This document shows, piece by piece, positions 7,382 to 14,670 of a stretch of 28,781 bases of DNA. The position numbers were made by a program, and so were the translations under genes. The DNA lies in contig JAEYRV010000005.1 in assembly GCA_023435305.1 (NCBI GenBank), forward strand, positions 1 through 28,781. The letters are read 5' to 3'. The notes below the pieces were generated by a model. It did no database searches and was not told where the DNA came from. It was given only the letters and a program-made list of their open reading frames with translations. The stretch comes from Bacillota bacterium. GTDB lineage: Bacteria; Bacillota; Clostridia; Acetivibrionales; DTU013. The first letter of the stretch is position 1. The number at the start of each line of letters is the position of its first letter.

Positions 7382-7984
7382 ATGGCCGATAATGAACATT
7401 ACTATACAGAGCGTCCTACCTCCGAGATAAAGGAGCAAAGCTTTACACAAAAAATCAATAATGCAGAACTGTCCCTAATTTCTGTAAGCGGAGTTTTCTC
7501 CTTTGAAAACAAGGTAGATAAGGTCTCTGAACTATTGATCAGAACCTTCAGGCCATCAGGAAAGGCCGTGCTCGATCTTGGCTGCGGCTATGGCGCAATA
7601 GGGCTGTTTATAAAAGCACTGTTCAGAAATCAGACAGTGTGTCTTTCAGATATTAATGAGAGAGCAGTTGAATATGCCATGCTAAATGCAAGGAACAACC
7701 GACTTGAAATTAAGGCAGTAAAAAGTGATCTGTTCTCGGCATTTGATATGGTAACCTTTGATGATATAGTGACAAATCCACCTTTTGCAGCGGGGAAGAA
7801 ACTGCTTTCGGCACTTATCGAACAGTCATATGATTATCTGAATCCAGGTGGCTCGCTTTGGATGGTGGCATACCACAACAAGGGTGGTTCGACCTTGAAA
7901 AAGATGATGGAGGATAGATTCACAAATGTCCTTGATATGGAGAAGAGCGGCGGCATAAGGGTATACAGATCTGTCCGCCTCTGA
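7382..7984 (+). CDS. RsmC-like 16S rRNA (guanine-N2) methyltransferase
   Basis: A class I SAM-dependent methyltransferase of 200 residues, close in size to Bacillus YbxB, which belongs to the RsmC-type family that methylates G1207 of 16S rRNA. The SAM-binding motif VLDLGCGYGAIGL and the catalytic NPPF (within FDDIVTNPPFAAGK) are intact, and the N-terminal Y-T-x-R-P pattern is also family-like. The ATG at 7382 is preferred because AAAGGA lies 7 nt upstream; an ATG at 7355 has no ribosome binding site. It is the only plus-strand gene here, transcribed toward ecfA1. The exact target base is inferred. Confidence 0.85.
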   Translation: MADNEHYYTERPTSEIKEQSFTQKINNAELSLISVSGVFSFENKVDKVSELLIRTFRPSGKAVLDLGCGYGAIGLFIKALFRNQTVCLSDINERAVEYAMLNARNNRLEIKAVKSDLFSAFDMVTFDDIVTNPPFAAGKKLLSALIEQSYDYLNPGGSLWMVAYHNKGGSTLKKMMEDRFTNVLDMEKSGGIRVYRSVRL

Positions 7985-8015
7985 GCACCTCTCTGAGCAC
8001 GCCGCTGAGCGTGCT
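7981..8015 (+). repeat. 12-bp repeats at the methyltransferase stop codon, with hairpin
   Basis: CTGAGCAC or a close variant occurs at 7981, 7993 and 8005. The first copy contains the real TGA stop. The last two copies form a 7-bp hairpin, AGCACGC with GCGTGCT (7996-8015). No T run follows, so it is not a standard terminator, although it could slow polymerase between the convergent genes. Confidence 0.6.
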
Positions 8016-8037
8016 GAATAACAGTGCTTGCTGTGCC

Positions 8038-8895
8038 CTATTTGATCGATTCCTCCAGATATTTTACAGCTTCTTCAACAGTAAGAATATCGGTGGGAAA
8101 GTCGAATCCGGATTTATTCAGCTCATACATCAATTCGGTGACCTGTGGTACATCCAACCCAAGGCTTTTTATCTTCTGCACGTCCCTGAAAACCTCTTTT
8201 GGCGTACCCAGCATTACTTCGCTGCCCTCGTTGACCACAAGTATCCTGTCGGCCTTACCGGCCTCATCCATATGATGTGTGATATGAACTATAGTGATGC
8301 CCTCTTCTGTATTCAGCTTCCTCAGAATGCGCATGACTTCCTTCCTGCCAATGGGATCCAGCATCGCGGTAGCTTCATCAAGGACGATGCATTTCGGTTT
8401 CATGGCGAGGATACCCGCTATAGCGACTCTTTGCTTTTGCCCGCCTGAAAGCTGATGTGGCGCATGCTTCTTAAATTCATCCATGCCGATCATTTCCAGA
8501 GCCTCATCCACTCTTGTCCTGATCTCCTTTGGAGGTACTCCGAGGTTTTCCGGTCCGAATGCCACATCTTCCTCAACTACAGTGCCAACGATCTGATTGT
8601 CAGGATTCTGAAACACCATTCCTGTTGAGCTTCTGATATTCCATAGCAGTTTTTCATCCATCGTATCGAAGCCGTCAACAATAACAGTTCCTTCAGATGG
8701 CAGTATAAGAGCATTCATCAGCTTGGCAAGAGTCGATTTTCCAGACCCGTTCCTTCCGAGCACAGCAAGAAACTCACCCTGTCTGATATTCAGGCTTACA
8801 TCCTTCAATGCCTGCACATCTGTCCTGTCCTCACTGTTTGATCTGTATACATAACCGGCATTGGCGATCTCAATAATATTCTTGTTCGATGACAA
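8038..8895 (-). CDS. ecfA1: ECF transporter ATPase EcfA1
   Basis: The partner ATPase of the ECF vitamin transporter. From the TTG at 8895 the product has 285 residues, with Walker A GRNGSGKS (47-54), Q-loop FQNPDNQIVG, signature LSGGQKQR (from 149), Walker B IVLDEAT (170-176) and a His switch in HITHHMDE. The Asn-Pro-Asp-Asn Q-loop is typical of EcfA1. The start is uncertain. A longer frame opens at a TTG (8928) inside the T run of the preceding terminator with no ribosome binding site; the 8895 TTG has a weak GGGG nearby. It follows rplQ, as in related genomes, but is cut off from ecfA2-ecfT. Confidence 0.93.
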   Translation of the reverse strand: MSSNKNIIEIANAGYVYRSNSEDRTDVQALKDVSLNIRQGEFLAVLGRNGSGKSTLAKLMNALILPSEGTVIVDGFDTMDEKLLWNIRSSTGMVFQNPDNQIVGTVVEEDVAFGPENLGVPPKEIRTRVDEALEMIGMDEFKKHAPHQLSGGQKQRVAIAGILAMKPKCIVLDEATAMLDPIGRKEVMRILRKLNTEEGITIVHITHHMDEAGKADRILVVNEGSEVMLGTPKEVFRDVQKIKSLGLDVPQVTELMYELNKSGFDFPTDILTVEEAVKYLEESIK

Positions 8896-8925
8896 ACTTA
8901 CAACCCCGTTTCCATTACGCCTCTT

Positions 8926-8964
8926 CAAACAAAATCAGGGATCGGCCTTAACGGCAAATCCCTG
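8926..8964 (-). terminator. Rho-independent terminator after rplQ
   Basis: On the minus strand CAGGGAT and ATCCCTG form a 7-bp stem with a second inner GCC-GGC pairing, followed by ATTTTGTTTG. It lies 25 bp after the rplQ stop and immediately before ecfA1, so it may end or attenuate the superoperon. A T run on the plus strand makes it possibly bidirectional. Confidence 0.75.
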
Positions 8965-8988
8965 GCTTTTTTGTTCATTATCAGCTTT

Positions 8989-9516
8989 TTACTTGGTCAA
9001 CTCAAGAAGTACAGCCTCAGCTCCGTCGCCTCTCCTGGGTCCAAGCTTGTAGATCCTGGTGTAGCCGCCGCTGATGCCCTTGAACTTAGGTCCGATTTCA
9101 TCAAAGAGCTTGTCAACTACGTTTACATAGTTGCCCTTTTCATCCTTGACCCTGTAGATCCAGTTCATAGCCCTTCTCCTGGCATTGAGCCTTGAAGGAT
9201 TGTCAACTGTGACCATCTCGGTTTTCTCTTCCCTGTCAACGACCTCATATTTTCTTCCGTTCTTGGAAGTTGCAGTCTTGGTTATTTTCCTGCCTTTGCT
9301 GTCAACCTTTGCAGCGCTGACCTTTATCTGTTTTGACGTAAAATTGCCGTCTTCTTTTATAGCCATAGCGATCAATTTTTCAGCAATAGCCTGAACTTCC
9401 TTTGCTCTGGCTTCAGTAGTCTCTACCTTGCCGTTGTTGAGCAAAGCAGTAACGAGATTTTTCAGTATTGGCCTTCTCTGATCGGTAGCACGTCCCAGCT
9501 TTCTCTGTGTAGGCAT
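8989..9516 (-). CDS. rplQ: 50S ribosomal protein L17, with internal insertion
   Basis: L17 sits near the exit tunnel of the large subunit. The product has the family N-terminus RKLGRATDQRRPILKNLVTALL and the C-terminal GGYTRIYKLGPRRGDGAEAVLLEL. At 175 residues it is about 50 longer than Escherichia coli or Bacillus L17. The extra material is a Lys-rich segment at about residues 52-108. Comparable insertions are, from memory, found in other Clostridia. The ATG follows GGGAGG. It is the last gene of the superoperon, 27 bp after rpoA, with a terminator downstream. Confidence 0.96.
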   Translation of the reverse strand: MPTQRKLGRATDQRRPILKNLVTALLNNGKVETTEARAKEVQAIAEKLIAMAIKEDGNFTSKQIKVSAAKVDSKGRKITKTATSKNGRKYEVVDREEKTEMVTVDNPSRLNARRRAMNWIYRVKDEKGNYVNVVDKLFDEIGPKFKGISGGYTRIYKLGPRRGDGAEAVLLELTK

Positions 9517-9543
9517 TACCCTCTTACCTCCCTAACTCCTTTT

Positions 9544-10491
9544 TCATTCCTCGCTCGGAGCAAGTGACAGTCCCAAAGCATTGAGCTTCTGGAGCACTTC
9601 CTCGAGTGATTTTCTTCCGAGGTTCCTGACCTTCATCATGTCCTCTTCAGTCTTGTTGGTCAGATCCTCAACAGTATTGATACCGGCTCTCTTCAAGCAG
9701 TTATATGACCTCACTGAAAGATCCAGTTCCTCGATGGTCATCTCGAGTACCTTTTCCTTCATGGTCTCTTCCTTTTCAACCATGATCTCAGTATGCTTCG
9801 CATGGTCGGAAAGGTCTATGAACAGATTCAGATGCTCGCTCATTATCTTTGCGCCCAGACTGATGGCTTCATCAGGCTTGATGCTGCCGTTTGTCCAGAC
9901 TTCCAGCGTGAGCTTGTCATAATCGGTGATCTGGCCTACACGTGTATTCTCTACGGTGTAGTTGACCTTTCTGACAGGCGTATATATGGAATCAACAGGT
10001 ATTATACCTATCGGCTGTCCTGCCTGCTTGTTCTTTTCTGCCGGTATGTATCCTCTGTTCTTATTGAGCACTAATTCCATGTAGAATCTGCTCTCACCAT
10101 TCAATGTGCATATATGAAGATCCGGGTTAAGAATCTCCACATCAGAGTCTGCCTTGATATCTCCGGCTGTAACAGGACCTTCCCCGTCTGCGTCTATATA
10201 GACGATCTTGGGTCCGTCGCTGAAGAGCTTCATTGAGATATTCTTGACATTGAGTATGATCTCTGTCACATCCTCAATGACTCCGGGAACAGTAGAAAAC
10301 TCATGCAGTACACCATCTATCTTAATAGATGTGACAGCAACTCCCGGCAAGGATGACAGCAATATCCTTCTGAGGGAATTCCCCAGTGTTATGCCGTATC
10401 CTCTCTCCAATGGCTCTACTACAAACTTTCCGAAGCTATTATCCTCAGTGGACTCTACGCATTCAATTTTTGGTTTTTCTATTTCGATCAA
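9544..10491 (-). CDS. rpoA: RNA polymerase alpha subunit
   Basis: Alpha forms the dimer that nucleates RNA polymerase assembly, and its C-terminal domain contacts activators and UP elements. The 315-residue product has the N-terminal domain (ERGYGITLGNSLRRILLSSLPG, a block that spans about residues 31-52) and a C-terminal helix-hairpin-helix domain (SVRSYNCLKRAGINTVEDL and the later RNLGRKSLEEV). The start is TTG. Two TTG codons are adjacent; the second (10491) gives the usual clostridial MIEIEKP opening and better spacing from GGGAGGG. A structured spacer of about 220 bp separates it from rpsD. Confidence 0.97.
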   Translation of the reverse strand: MIEIEKPKIECVESTEDNSFGKFVVEPLERGYGITLGNSLRRILLSSLPGVAVTSIKIDGVLHEFSTVPGVIEDVTEIILNVKNISMKLFSDGPKIVYIDADGEGPVTAGDIKADSDVEILNPDLHICTLNGESRFYMELVLNKNRGYIPAEKNKQAGQPIGIIPVDSIYTPVRKVNYTVENTRVGQITDYDKLTLEVWTNGSIKPDEAISLGAKIMSEHLNLFIDLSDHAKHTEIMVEKEETMKEKVLEMTIEELDLSVRSYNCLKRAGINTVEDLTNKTEEDMMKVRNLGRKSLEEVLQKLNALGLSLAPSEE

Positions 10492-10529
10492 CAAAAACCC
10501 TCCCTTAACTTACAATTTTGTTTATATGA

Positions 10530-10660
10530 GGGCAACTGATTCGCAATCCTTAAATCATATTCAGTACTCTATCCTTAATACCCTGATGCAAATCATACTG
10601 GAATAGTCAGTTGCTTCATCAGTCCCGGAGCGGCGGTTTTCCGCCCTGCTCCGGAAACCT
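10530..10660 (-). promoter_or_regulatory. Structured spacer between rpsD and rpoA
   Basis: A strong hairpin at 10625-10654 pairs CCGGAGC with GCTCCGG and GGCGG with CCGCC around AAAA. Downstream on the minus strand GCAACTGA (near 10609-10616) can pair with TCAGTTGC (near 10534-10541), enclosing about 70 nt. No T run follows either stem. The region could serve RNA processing or translational control of rpoA; no known family was recognised. Confidence 0.45.
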
Positions 10661-10714
10661 GCTATTAACTGGTTATTTCCGTCTTGTAAGGTATAAATAA
10701 CAAAAGTACCAATA

Positions 10715-11341
10715 TTACTTGGAGTACAATTCGACGATGAGATGCTCCCTGATCGGAAGATCTATCTCTTCCCTTGCCGGTGCGGTAACAACCTTGCCGG
10801 TCAGATTCTCAGCGTCAAACTCAAGCCATTTCGGAACCACCTTGCCGCCCGCTATATCAGTTATGGACTTCATCTTCTCAGTTCCCCTGAATTTTTCACG
10901 TACTGCTATAACATCGCCGGGAACCAAAAGTATGGAAGGTATGTTGGCCTTTTTACCATTCAGTGAAAAATGTCCGTGCCTGACAAGCTGCCTTGCCTCC
11001 GGTCTGGAGGTCGCAAGTCCGAGCCTGTATACAACGTTGTCTATCCTGCTTTCAAGTATCTGCAGGAGGTTTTCACCGGTTATGCCTTTTTTCTTAACAG
11101 CCATATCAAAATAACTTCTGAACTGGCTTTCGAGTATTCCGTAAAATCTTCTTGCTTTTTGCTTTTCACGCAGCTGCATACCATATTCTGAAACTTTCTT
11201 CTTCTGCTGTCCATGCTGTCCAGGAGCATATGCCCTCTTGCTGACAGAGCATTTGTTGGTATAGCACCTTTCACCCTTCAGAAAAAGCTTCTCGCCCTCT
11301 CTGCGGCAAAGTCTGCAAGATGAATCTGTATATCTTGCCAT
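10715..11341 (-). CDS. rpsD: 30S ribosomal protein S4 (zinc-binding type)
   Basis: S4 is a primary assembly protein of the small subunit and in many bacteria a translational repressor of its operon. The 208-residue product carries an N-terminal zinc knuckle with Cys9, Cys12, Cys26 and Cys31, a central SRIDNVVYRLGLATSRPEAR block and an S4 RNA-binding domain (VRHGHFSLNGKKANIPS). The ATG is preceded by GGAGG about 11 nt upstream. It sits 19 bp after rpsK. Confidence 0.98.
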   Translation of the reverse strand: MARYTDSSCRLCRREGEKLFLKGERCYTNKCSVSKRAYAPGQHGQQKKKVSEYGMQLREKQKARRFYGILESQFRSYFDMAVKKKGITGENLLQILESRIDNVVYRLGLATSRPEARQLVRHGHFSLNGKKANIPSILLVPGDVIAVREKFRGTEKMKSITDIAGGKVVPKWLEFDAENLTGKVVTAPAREEIDLPIREHLIVELYSK

Positions 11342-11360
11342 CTATTTTAACACCTCCATA

Positions 11361-11765
11361 TTACACTCTTCTTCTCTTGGGTGGCCTGCATCCGTTGTGC
11401 GGAATAGGCGTTTCATCTTTTATAAGGCTCACGTCAAGCCCTGCAGCCTGCAATGCCCTGATTGCGGCTTCTCTTCCAGCTCCGGGTCCCTTGACATAAA
11501 CCTCAACGGTCTTGAGGCCATGCTCCATAGCTGCCTTTGATGCGGTTTCTGCTGCCATCTGCGCTGCAAACGGCGTACTCTTTCTTGAGCCTCTGAAACC
11601 GAGTCCTCCGGCGCTTGCCCATGAAAGTGCATTTCCTGCAGTGTCAGTGATCGTAACTATTGTATTATTAAACGTTGAACGTATATGAGCTGCTCCGCGT
11701 TCAATATTTTTACGCTCTCTTCTTTTTCTGGTGGTTCTTTTTGCACCAGTAGTCTTAGCTGCCAT
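11361..11765 (-). CDS. rpsK: 30S ribosomal protein S11
   Basis: S11 lies on the platform of the small subunit near the E site. The 134-residue product shows IRSTFNNTIVTITDTAGNALSW without its first bases in doubt, GFRGSRKSTPFAAQ, VKGPGAGREAAIRAL and the C-terminal DETPIPHNGCRPPKRRRV, all hallmarks of the family. The basic N-terminal tail is typical of clostridial forms. The ATG follows AGGAGG. It is located between rpsM (24 bp) and rpsD. Confidence 0.98.
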   Translation of the reverse strand: MAAKTTGAKRTTRKRRERKNIERGAAHIRSTFNNTIVTITDTAGNALSWASAGGLGFRGSRKSTPFAAQMAAETASKAAMEHGLKTVEVYVKGPGAGREAAIRALQAAGLDVSLIKDETPIPHNGCRPPKRRRV

Positions 11766-11789
11766 CCGATAATCAACCTCCTATCTCCA

Positions 11790-12161
11790 TTATTTCTTTC
11801 TCTGTACTCCTACAGTTCTCTTGGGACCTTTTCTCGTCCTTGCATTAGTCTTGGTCCTCTGGCCCCTGACCGGCAATCCGTTCCTGTGCCTTCTGCCTCT
11901 GTAGCAGCCTATTTCTATCAATCTCTTGATATTGAGAGAGATCTCTCTTCTGAGGTCACCCTCTACTTTGTATTCCTTATCGATTAGTTCTCTGAGCCTG
12001 CTGATTTCATCATCGGTCAGATCTCTTACTCTTGTATCCGGGTTGATAGCTGTTTTCTGCAAAATTTCATTTGCTTTGCTTCTACCCAGGCCAAAGATGT
12101 AAGTCAACCCGATTTCTACCCGTTTCTCTCTGGGCAGGTCTACTCCGGCAATACGCGCCAT
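11790..12161 (-). CDS. rpsM: 30S ribosomal protein S13
   Basis: S13 is in the head of the small subunit and bridges to the large subunit and P-site tRNA. The 123-residue product starts MARIAGVDLPREKRVEIGL and has the basic C-terminal tail GQRTKTNARTRKGPKR. The ATG at 12161 is chosen over an in-frame upstream TTG because that TTG lies inside the ribosome binding site (GGAGG). Upstream is a 300-bp gap with an internal promoter and a 40-codon frame, unlike the tight spacing elsewhere in the operon. Confidence 0.97.
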   Translation of the reverse strand: MARIAGVDLPREKRVEIGLTYIFGLGRSKANEILQKTAINPDTRVRDLTDDEISRLRELIDKEYKVEGDLRREISLNIKRLIEIGCYRGRRHRNGLPVRGQRTKTNARTRKGPKRTVGVQRKK

Positions 12162-12205
12162 CTTGTCAAACACCTCCAAATATTTCCTGACAGTAAAATA
12201 ACCTA

Positions 12206-12328
12206 TTATCTTAGATAATTGTCTGCAGGGTCCTTTATATAGGCCCAGCCTTTATAATCAACATCCGGATCACGTACGGTTAAGCGCACATGCAGCCGCT
12301 CCGGTATGGTCAATTCAATTTCATCCAT
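12206..12328 (-). CDS. Possible 40-residue peptide upstream of rpsM, unknown
   Basis: An ATG-to-TAA frame of 40 codons reading MDEIELTIPERLHVRLTVRD at its start and ending PADNYLR. The composition is protein-like (charged, with one Trp and two Tyr in the second half). It begins about 32 nt downstream of the predicted start site of the internal promoter. There is no clear ribosome binding site, and I recognise no family. It could be a leader peptide, a fragment of a lost gene, or chance. Confidence 0.3.
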   Translation of the reverse strand: MDEIELTIPERLHVRLTVRDPDVDYKGWAYIKDPADNYLR

Positions 12329-12430
12329 GGAAGGACAATTGATAATTGACAGCAAATCAAGCTAAAATTATATCATATACATATGACTAATACAAGCCTG
12401 TTTGCAAAATTTCAATTATCAATTCCATCC
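12329..12430. repeat. 102-bp inverted-repeat element containing a promoter
   Basis: Arms at 12329-12349 and 12412-12430 share the core AATTGATAATTG and the ends GGAAGG and GGATGG in inverted orientation, with a 2-nt indel. The interior is AT-rich and holds the -35 and -10 of the rpsM promoter. It looks like a small MITE-like insertion between rpmJ and rpsM. No target duplication was identified. Confidence 0.6.
12367..12395 (-). promoter_or_regulatory. Internal sigma-A promoter upstream of rpsM
   Basis: The -35 TTGTAT (12390-12395), a 17-nt spacer and a perfect -10 TATAAT (12367-12372) predict transcription starting near 12360. It would drive rpsM-rpsK-rpsD-rpoA-rplQ separately from the main superoperon promoter. 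Confidence 0.75.
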
Positions 12431-12459
12431 AAATAAACCGGCATGGTCCATTCGTTTAC

Positions 12460-12573
12460 TCAACCCTGTTTCTGCTTGTGCTTCGGGTTTTCACAAATTA
12501 CCATTACTCTGCCTTTTCTCTTTATGATCTTGCATTTTTCACATATAACTTTTACAGAAGGTTTTACTTTCAT
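12460..12573 (-). CDS. rpmJ: 50S ribosomal protein L36
   Basis: L36 is the smallest large-subunit protein, with a zinc ribbon. The 37-residue product begins MKVKPSVKVICEKC and ends ENPKHKQKQG, with zinc ligands Cys11, Cys14, Cys27 and His32. This is the zinc-containing form. The ATG is preceded by AGGGAG at about 9 nt. It follows infA after 55 bp, the standard order. Confidence 0.97.
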   Translation of the reverse strand: MKVKPSVKVICEKCKIIKRKGRVMVICENPKHKQKQG

Positions 12574-12628
12574 TTCCAACACTCCCTATCGGTTTAATCT
12601 TTAAAATCACATTCAACAGCCGCTATGG

Positions 12629-12847
12629 CTATTTCGCTCTCCAGGTGATCCTGCCGCGGGTCAGATCGTATGGCGACAATTCGAGTGTCACCTTGTCACC
12701 CGGCAGGATCCTTATAAAATTCATTCTCAGCTTGCCGGATATATGAGCAAGTACCTTATGCCCGTTCTCCAGCTCTACCTGAAACATTGCATTGGGCAAT
12801 GCCTCGATGATTTTTCCCTCAACTTCGATTACGTCGTCCTTTGACAA
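12629..12847 (-). CDS. infA: Translation initiation factor IF-1
   Basis: IF-1 binds the A site of the 30S subunit during initiation. The 72-residue product is a single S1-like OB fold: MSKDDVIEVEGKIIEALPNA, then VLAHISGKLRMNFIRILPGDKV and SPYDLTRGRITWR. The start codon is TTG, 9 nt after GGAGG. It lies between the KOW gene (17 bp) and rpmJ. Confidence 0.98.
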   Translation of the reverse strand: MSKDDVIEVEGKIIEALPNAMFQVELENGHKVLAHISGKLRMNFIRILPGDKVTLELSPYDLTRGRITWRAK

Positions 12848-12864
12848 TACTCAAAACCTCCTTT

Positions 12865-13137
12865 TCAACTGACAAGACCAGCAAGAGCTTTCCTTACCTC
12901 TGCATTTGTAATTCTGCCGCTGCTCTTAAGTTTTTCCGCAAGACCTTCAGCTACTTCATCGGTAATTACCAGATGCTTGATTTTCTTTCTCTTGGGTTTC
13001 TCAACTCTTCGAAGATCGCCATCTGATATTTCTACGTAAAGATCATCGATCACCTTTACTACGATGAACCTTCTGCCGGCATCTCTGCCAGCCCTGGAAA
13101 CAACTATCCGGCCTACAACAGCTGCTATCAAACACAC
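12865..13137 (-). CDS. KOW-domain RNA-binding protein
   Basis: A 90-residue protein with an N-terminal KOW-like motif (VGRIVVSRAGRDAGRRFIVV, residues 8-27) and a basic linker RRVEKPKRKKIKHL. The family is known in Clostridia at this position between map and infA and resembles archaeal and eukaryotic L14e in its fold; its function is not established. The start is GTG at 13137, overlapping the end of map by 10 bp with AGGGG about 5 nt upstream. A TTG two codons later is possible. Translation is probably coupled to map. Confidence 0.85.
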   Translation of the reverse strand: MCLIAAVVGRIVVSRAGRDAGRRFIVVKVIDDLYVEISDGDLRRVEKPKRKKIKHLVITDEVAEGLAEKLKSSGRITNAEVRKALAGLVS

Positions 13138-13910
13138 TCACCCCTGAGTTTTGTCATGATGATCGGTTCTCCATCGGTTATAGCTATAGTGTTTTCATAG
13201 TGAGCAGATAATTTACCGTCAGCTGTAACCACAGTCCACTTATCACCGAGTATCTTTACATTATATACTCCCTGATTTATCATGGGCTCTATCGCCAGAG
13301 TCATTCCGGGTTCCAGTCTCGGTCCCCTGCTGCTTGTTTCATAGTTCGGTATCTGTGGAGACTCCCACAGTTCCCTGCCTATGCCGTGTCCGACATAATC
13401 CCGGACTACTGAAAATCCATTGGTTTCGGCGTATTGCTGTATGGCTCTGGAAATATCCGATATACGGTTTCCCTTTATCGCATACTTTATTCCCTCAAAG
13501 AAGCTCTGCTCGGTAACATCTATCAATCTGCGGGCTTCCTCCGATATGTTCCCCACTCCGAAGGTCCTTGCAGCATCTGCGCAATAACCGCCTAAGCTGG
13601 CGCCCATATCGATACTAATAATATCTCCATCTTTTAACTCTCTTAAACCGGGTATGCCGTGTATTACCTCGTCATTGACAGATGCGCAGATGGTTCCGGG
13701 AAAATCCGGTCCGCCTCTTACAGGGCAGGGAACACCTTTGAATAACGGCAATGCCTTTTGTCCTGTGATAAAATCCTCTGCGATCCGGTTCAGCTCTTTT
13801 GTTGTGATCCCGGGTCTTACTGCATCTTCCACCAGTTTAAGCGCTTTAGCTACTATTTCGCAGGCTTTCGACATTTTTTCAAGCTCTGATCTCGACTTTA
13901 TTGTTATCAT
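13128..13910 (-). CDS. map: Methionine aminopeptidase, type I
   Basis: Removes the initiator Met from nascent proteins. The 260-residue product carries all five metal ligands, Asp101, Asp112, His175, Glu208 and Glu239, and the substrate His84. The motifs are IDMGASLGGYCADAART, YVGHGIGRELWE, AIEPM and AHYENTI. The ATG overlaps the adk stop codon as ATGA, so the two are translationally coupled. The adk-map pair directly after secY is standard in Firmicutes. Confidence 0.98.
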   Translation of the reverse strand: MITIKSRSELEKMSKACEIVAKALKLVEDAVRPGITTKELNRIAEDFITGQKALPLFKGVPCPVRGGPDFPGTICASVNDEVIHGIPGLRELKDGDIISIDMGASLGGYCADAARTFGVGNISEEARRLIDVTEQSFFEGIKYAIKGNRISDISRAIQQYAETNGFSVVRDYVGHGIGRELWESPQIPNYETSSRGPRLEPGMTLAIEPMINQGVYNVKILGDKWTVVTADGKLSAHYENTIAITDGEPIIMTKLRGECV

Positions 13911-14557
13911 TCCGTCAAACCCAGCTTTTCATAGATTTCTACTGTCGTCTCTTCTACCCGGCCGGCTCCGCCGACCTCGGTGAGTATGCCCTTCCCCTTA
14001 TAGTAGCTGATAAGGGGTTCTGTCTGTATATGATAAGTTTTTAACCTGTTTATGACTGTCTCTTCCCTGTCGTCTTCCCTCTGGATCAGCTTCGCACTGC
14101 AGTTTCCGCAAATACCTTGCTTTGCATGCTCACTGGTTCTTACATGATATATCGTATTGCATTCGGGACATACCCTTCTTCCGGAAAGCCTTCTGATTAT
14201 CACTTCATCATCGACTTCGATATTTATGACCATATCGAGCTTCTGACCCATCTCATCCAGCATCCGATCGAGGCTTTCAGCCTGTGGTATCGTGCGTGGA
14301 AAGCCATCAAGTATGAAACCGTTGGTGCAATCGGGTTCTGTAAGTCTGTCTTTCACTATTCCTATCGTTACTTCATCAGGAACAAGCGCTCCACTGTCAA
14401 TGTACTGTTTAGCGAGCTTGCCAAGGGGAGTTTCATTTTTAATATTGCTTCTGAATATATCACCGGTGGATATATGAGGTATCTCCAGCTTCTTTGAAAG
14501 AATAACTGCCTGAGTCCCTTTTCCCGCTCCCGGTGCACCCAAAATCATTAGTCTCAT
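13907..14557 (-). CDS. adk: Adenylate kinase (zinc-lid type)
   Basis: Interconverts ATP plus AMP and two ADP. From the ATG at 14557 the product has 216 residues, with P-loop GAPGAGKGT (7-15), the NMP-binding STGDIFRS, GFILDGFPRT (80-89) and a long lid holding zinc ligands Cys130, Cys133, Cys150 and Cys153. The start at MRLMILG follows GGGAGAATAAA; a longer in-frame extension has no better site. It is separated from secY by an 83-120 bp gap that contains a long hairpin. Confidence 0.97.
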   Translation of the reverse strand: MRLMILGAPGAGKGTQAVILSKKLEIPHISTGDIFRSNIKNETPLGKLAKQYIDSGALVPDEVTIGIVKDRLTEPDCTNGFILDGFPRTIPQAESLDRMLDEMGQKLDMVINIEVDDEVIIRRLSGRRVCPECNTIYHVRTSEHAKQGICGNCSAKLIQREDDREETVINRLKTYHIQTEPLISYYKGKGILTEVGGAGRVEETTVEIYEKLGLTE

Positions 14558-14608
14558 TTTATTCTCCCGCATAGCTGCCTGAAACATCGTCCCGGCAGCT
14601 ACTCCATG

Positions 14609-14659
14609 AAAGCCGGTATATGCAGTCCTCTCAAAAGGGTCTGTACAGGTACCGGCTTT
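14609..14659 (-). promoter_or_regulatory. Hairpin in the secY-adk spacer
   Basis: A perfect 10-bp inverted repeat (AAAGCCGGTA with TACCGGCTTT) encloses 31 nt and sits just after the secY stop codon. No T run follows on the minus strand, so a simple terminator is unlikely. RNA processing or stabilisation is possible. Confidence 0.45.
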
Positions 14660-14670
14660 ATGCTCTTACC

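Noticed and set aside
7996..8015. Rho-independent terminator for the methyltransferase
   Set aside because: The 7-bp hairpin is real, but no T run follows on either strand. It is reported as a repeat-derived hairpin only.
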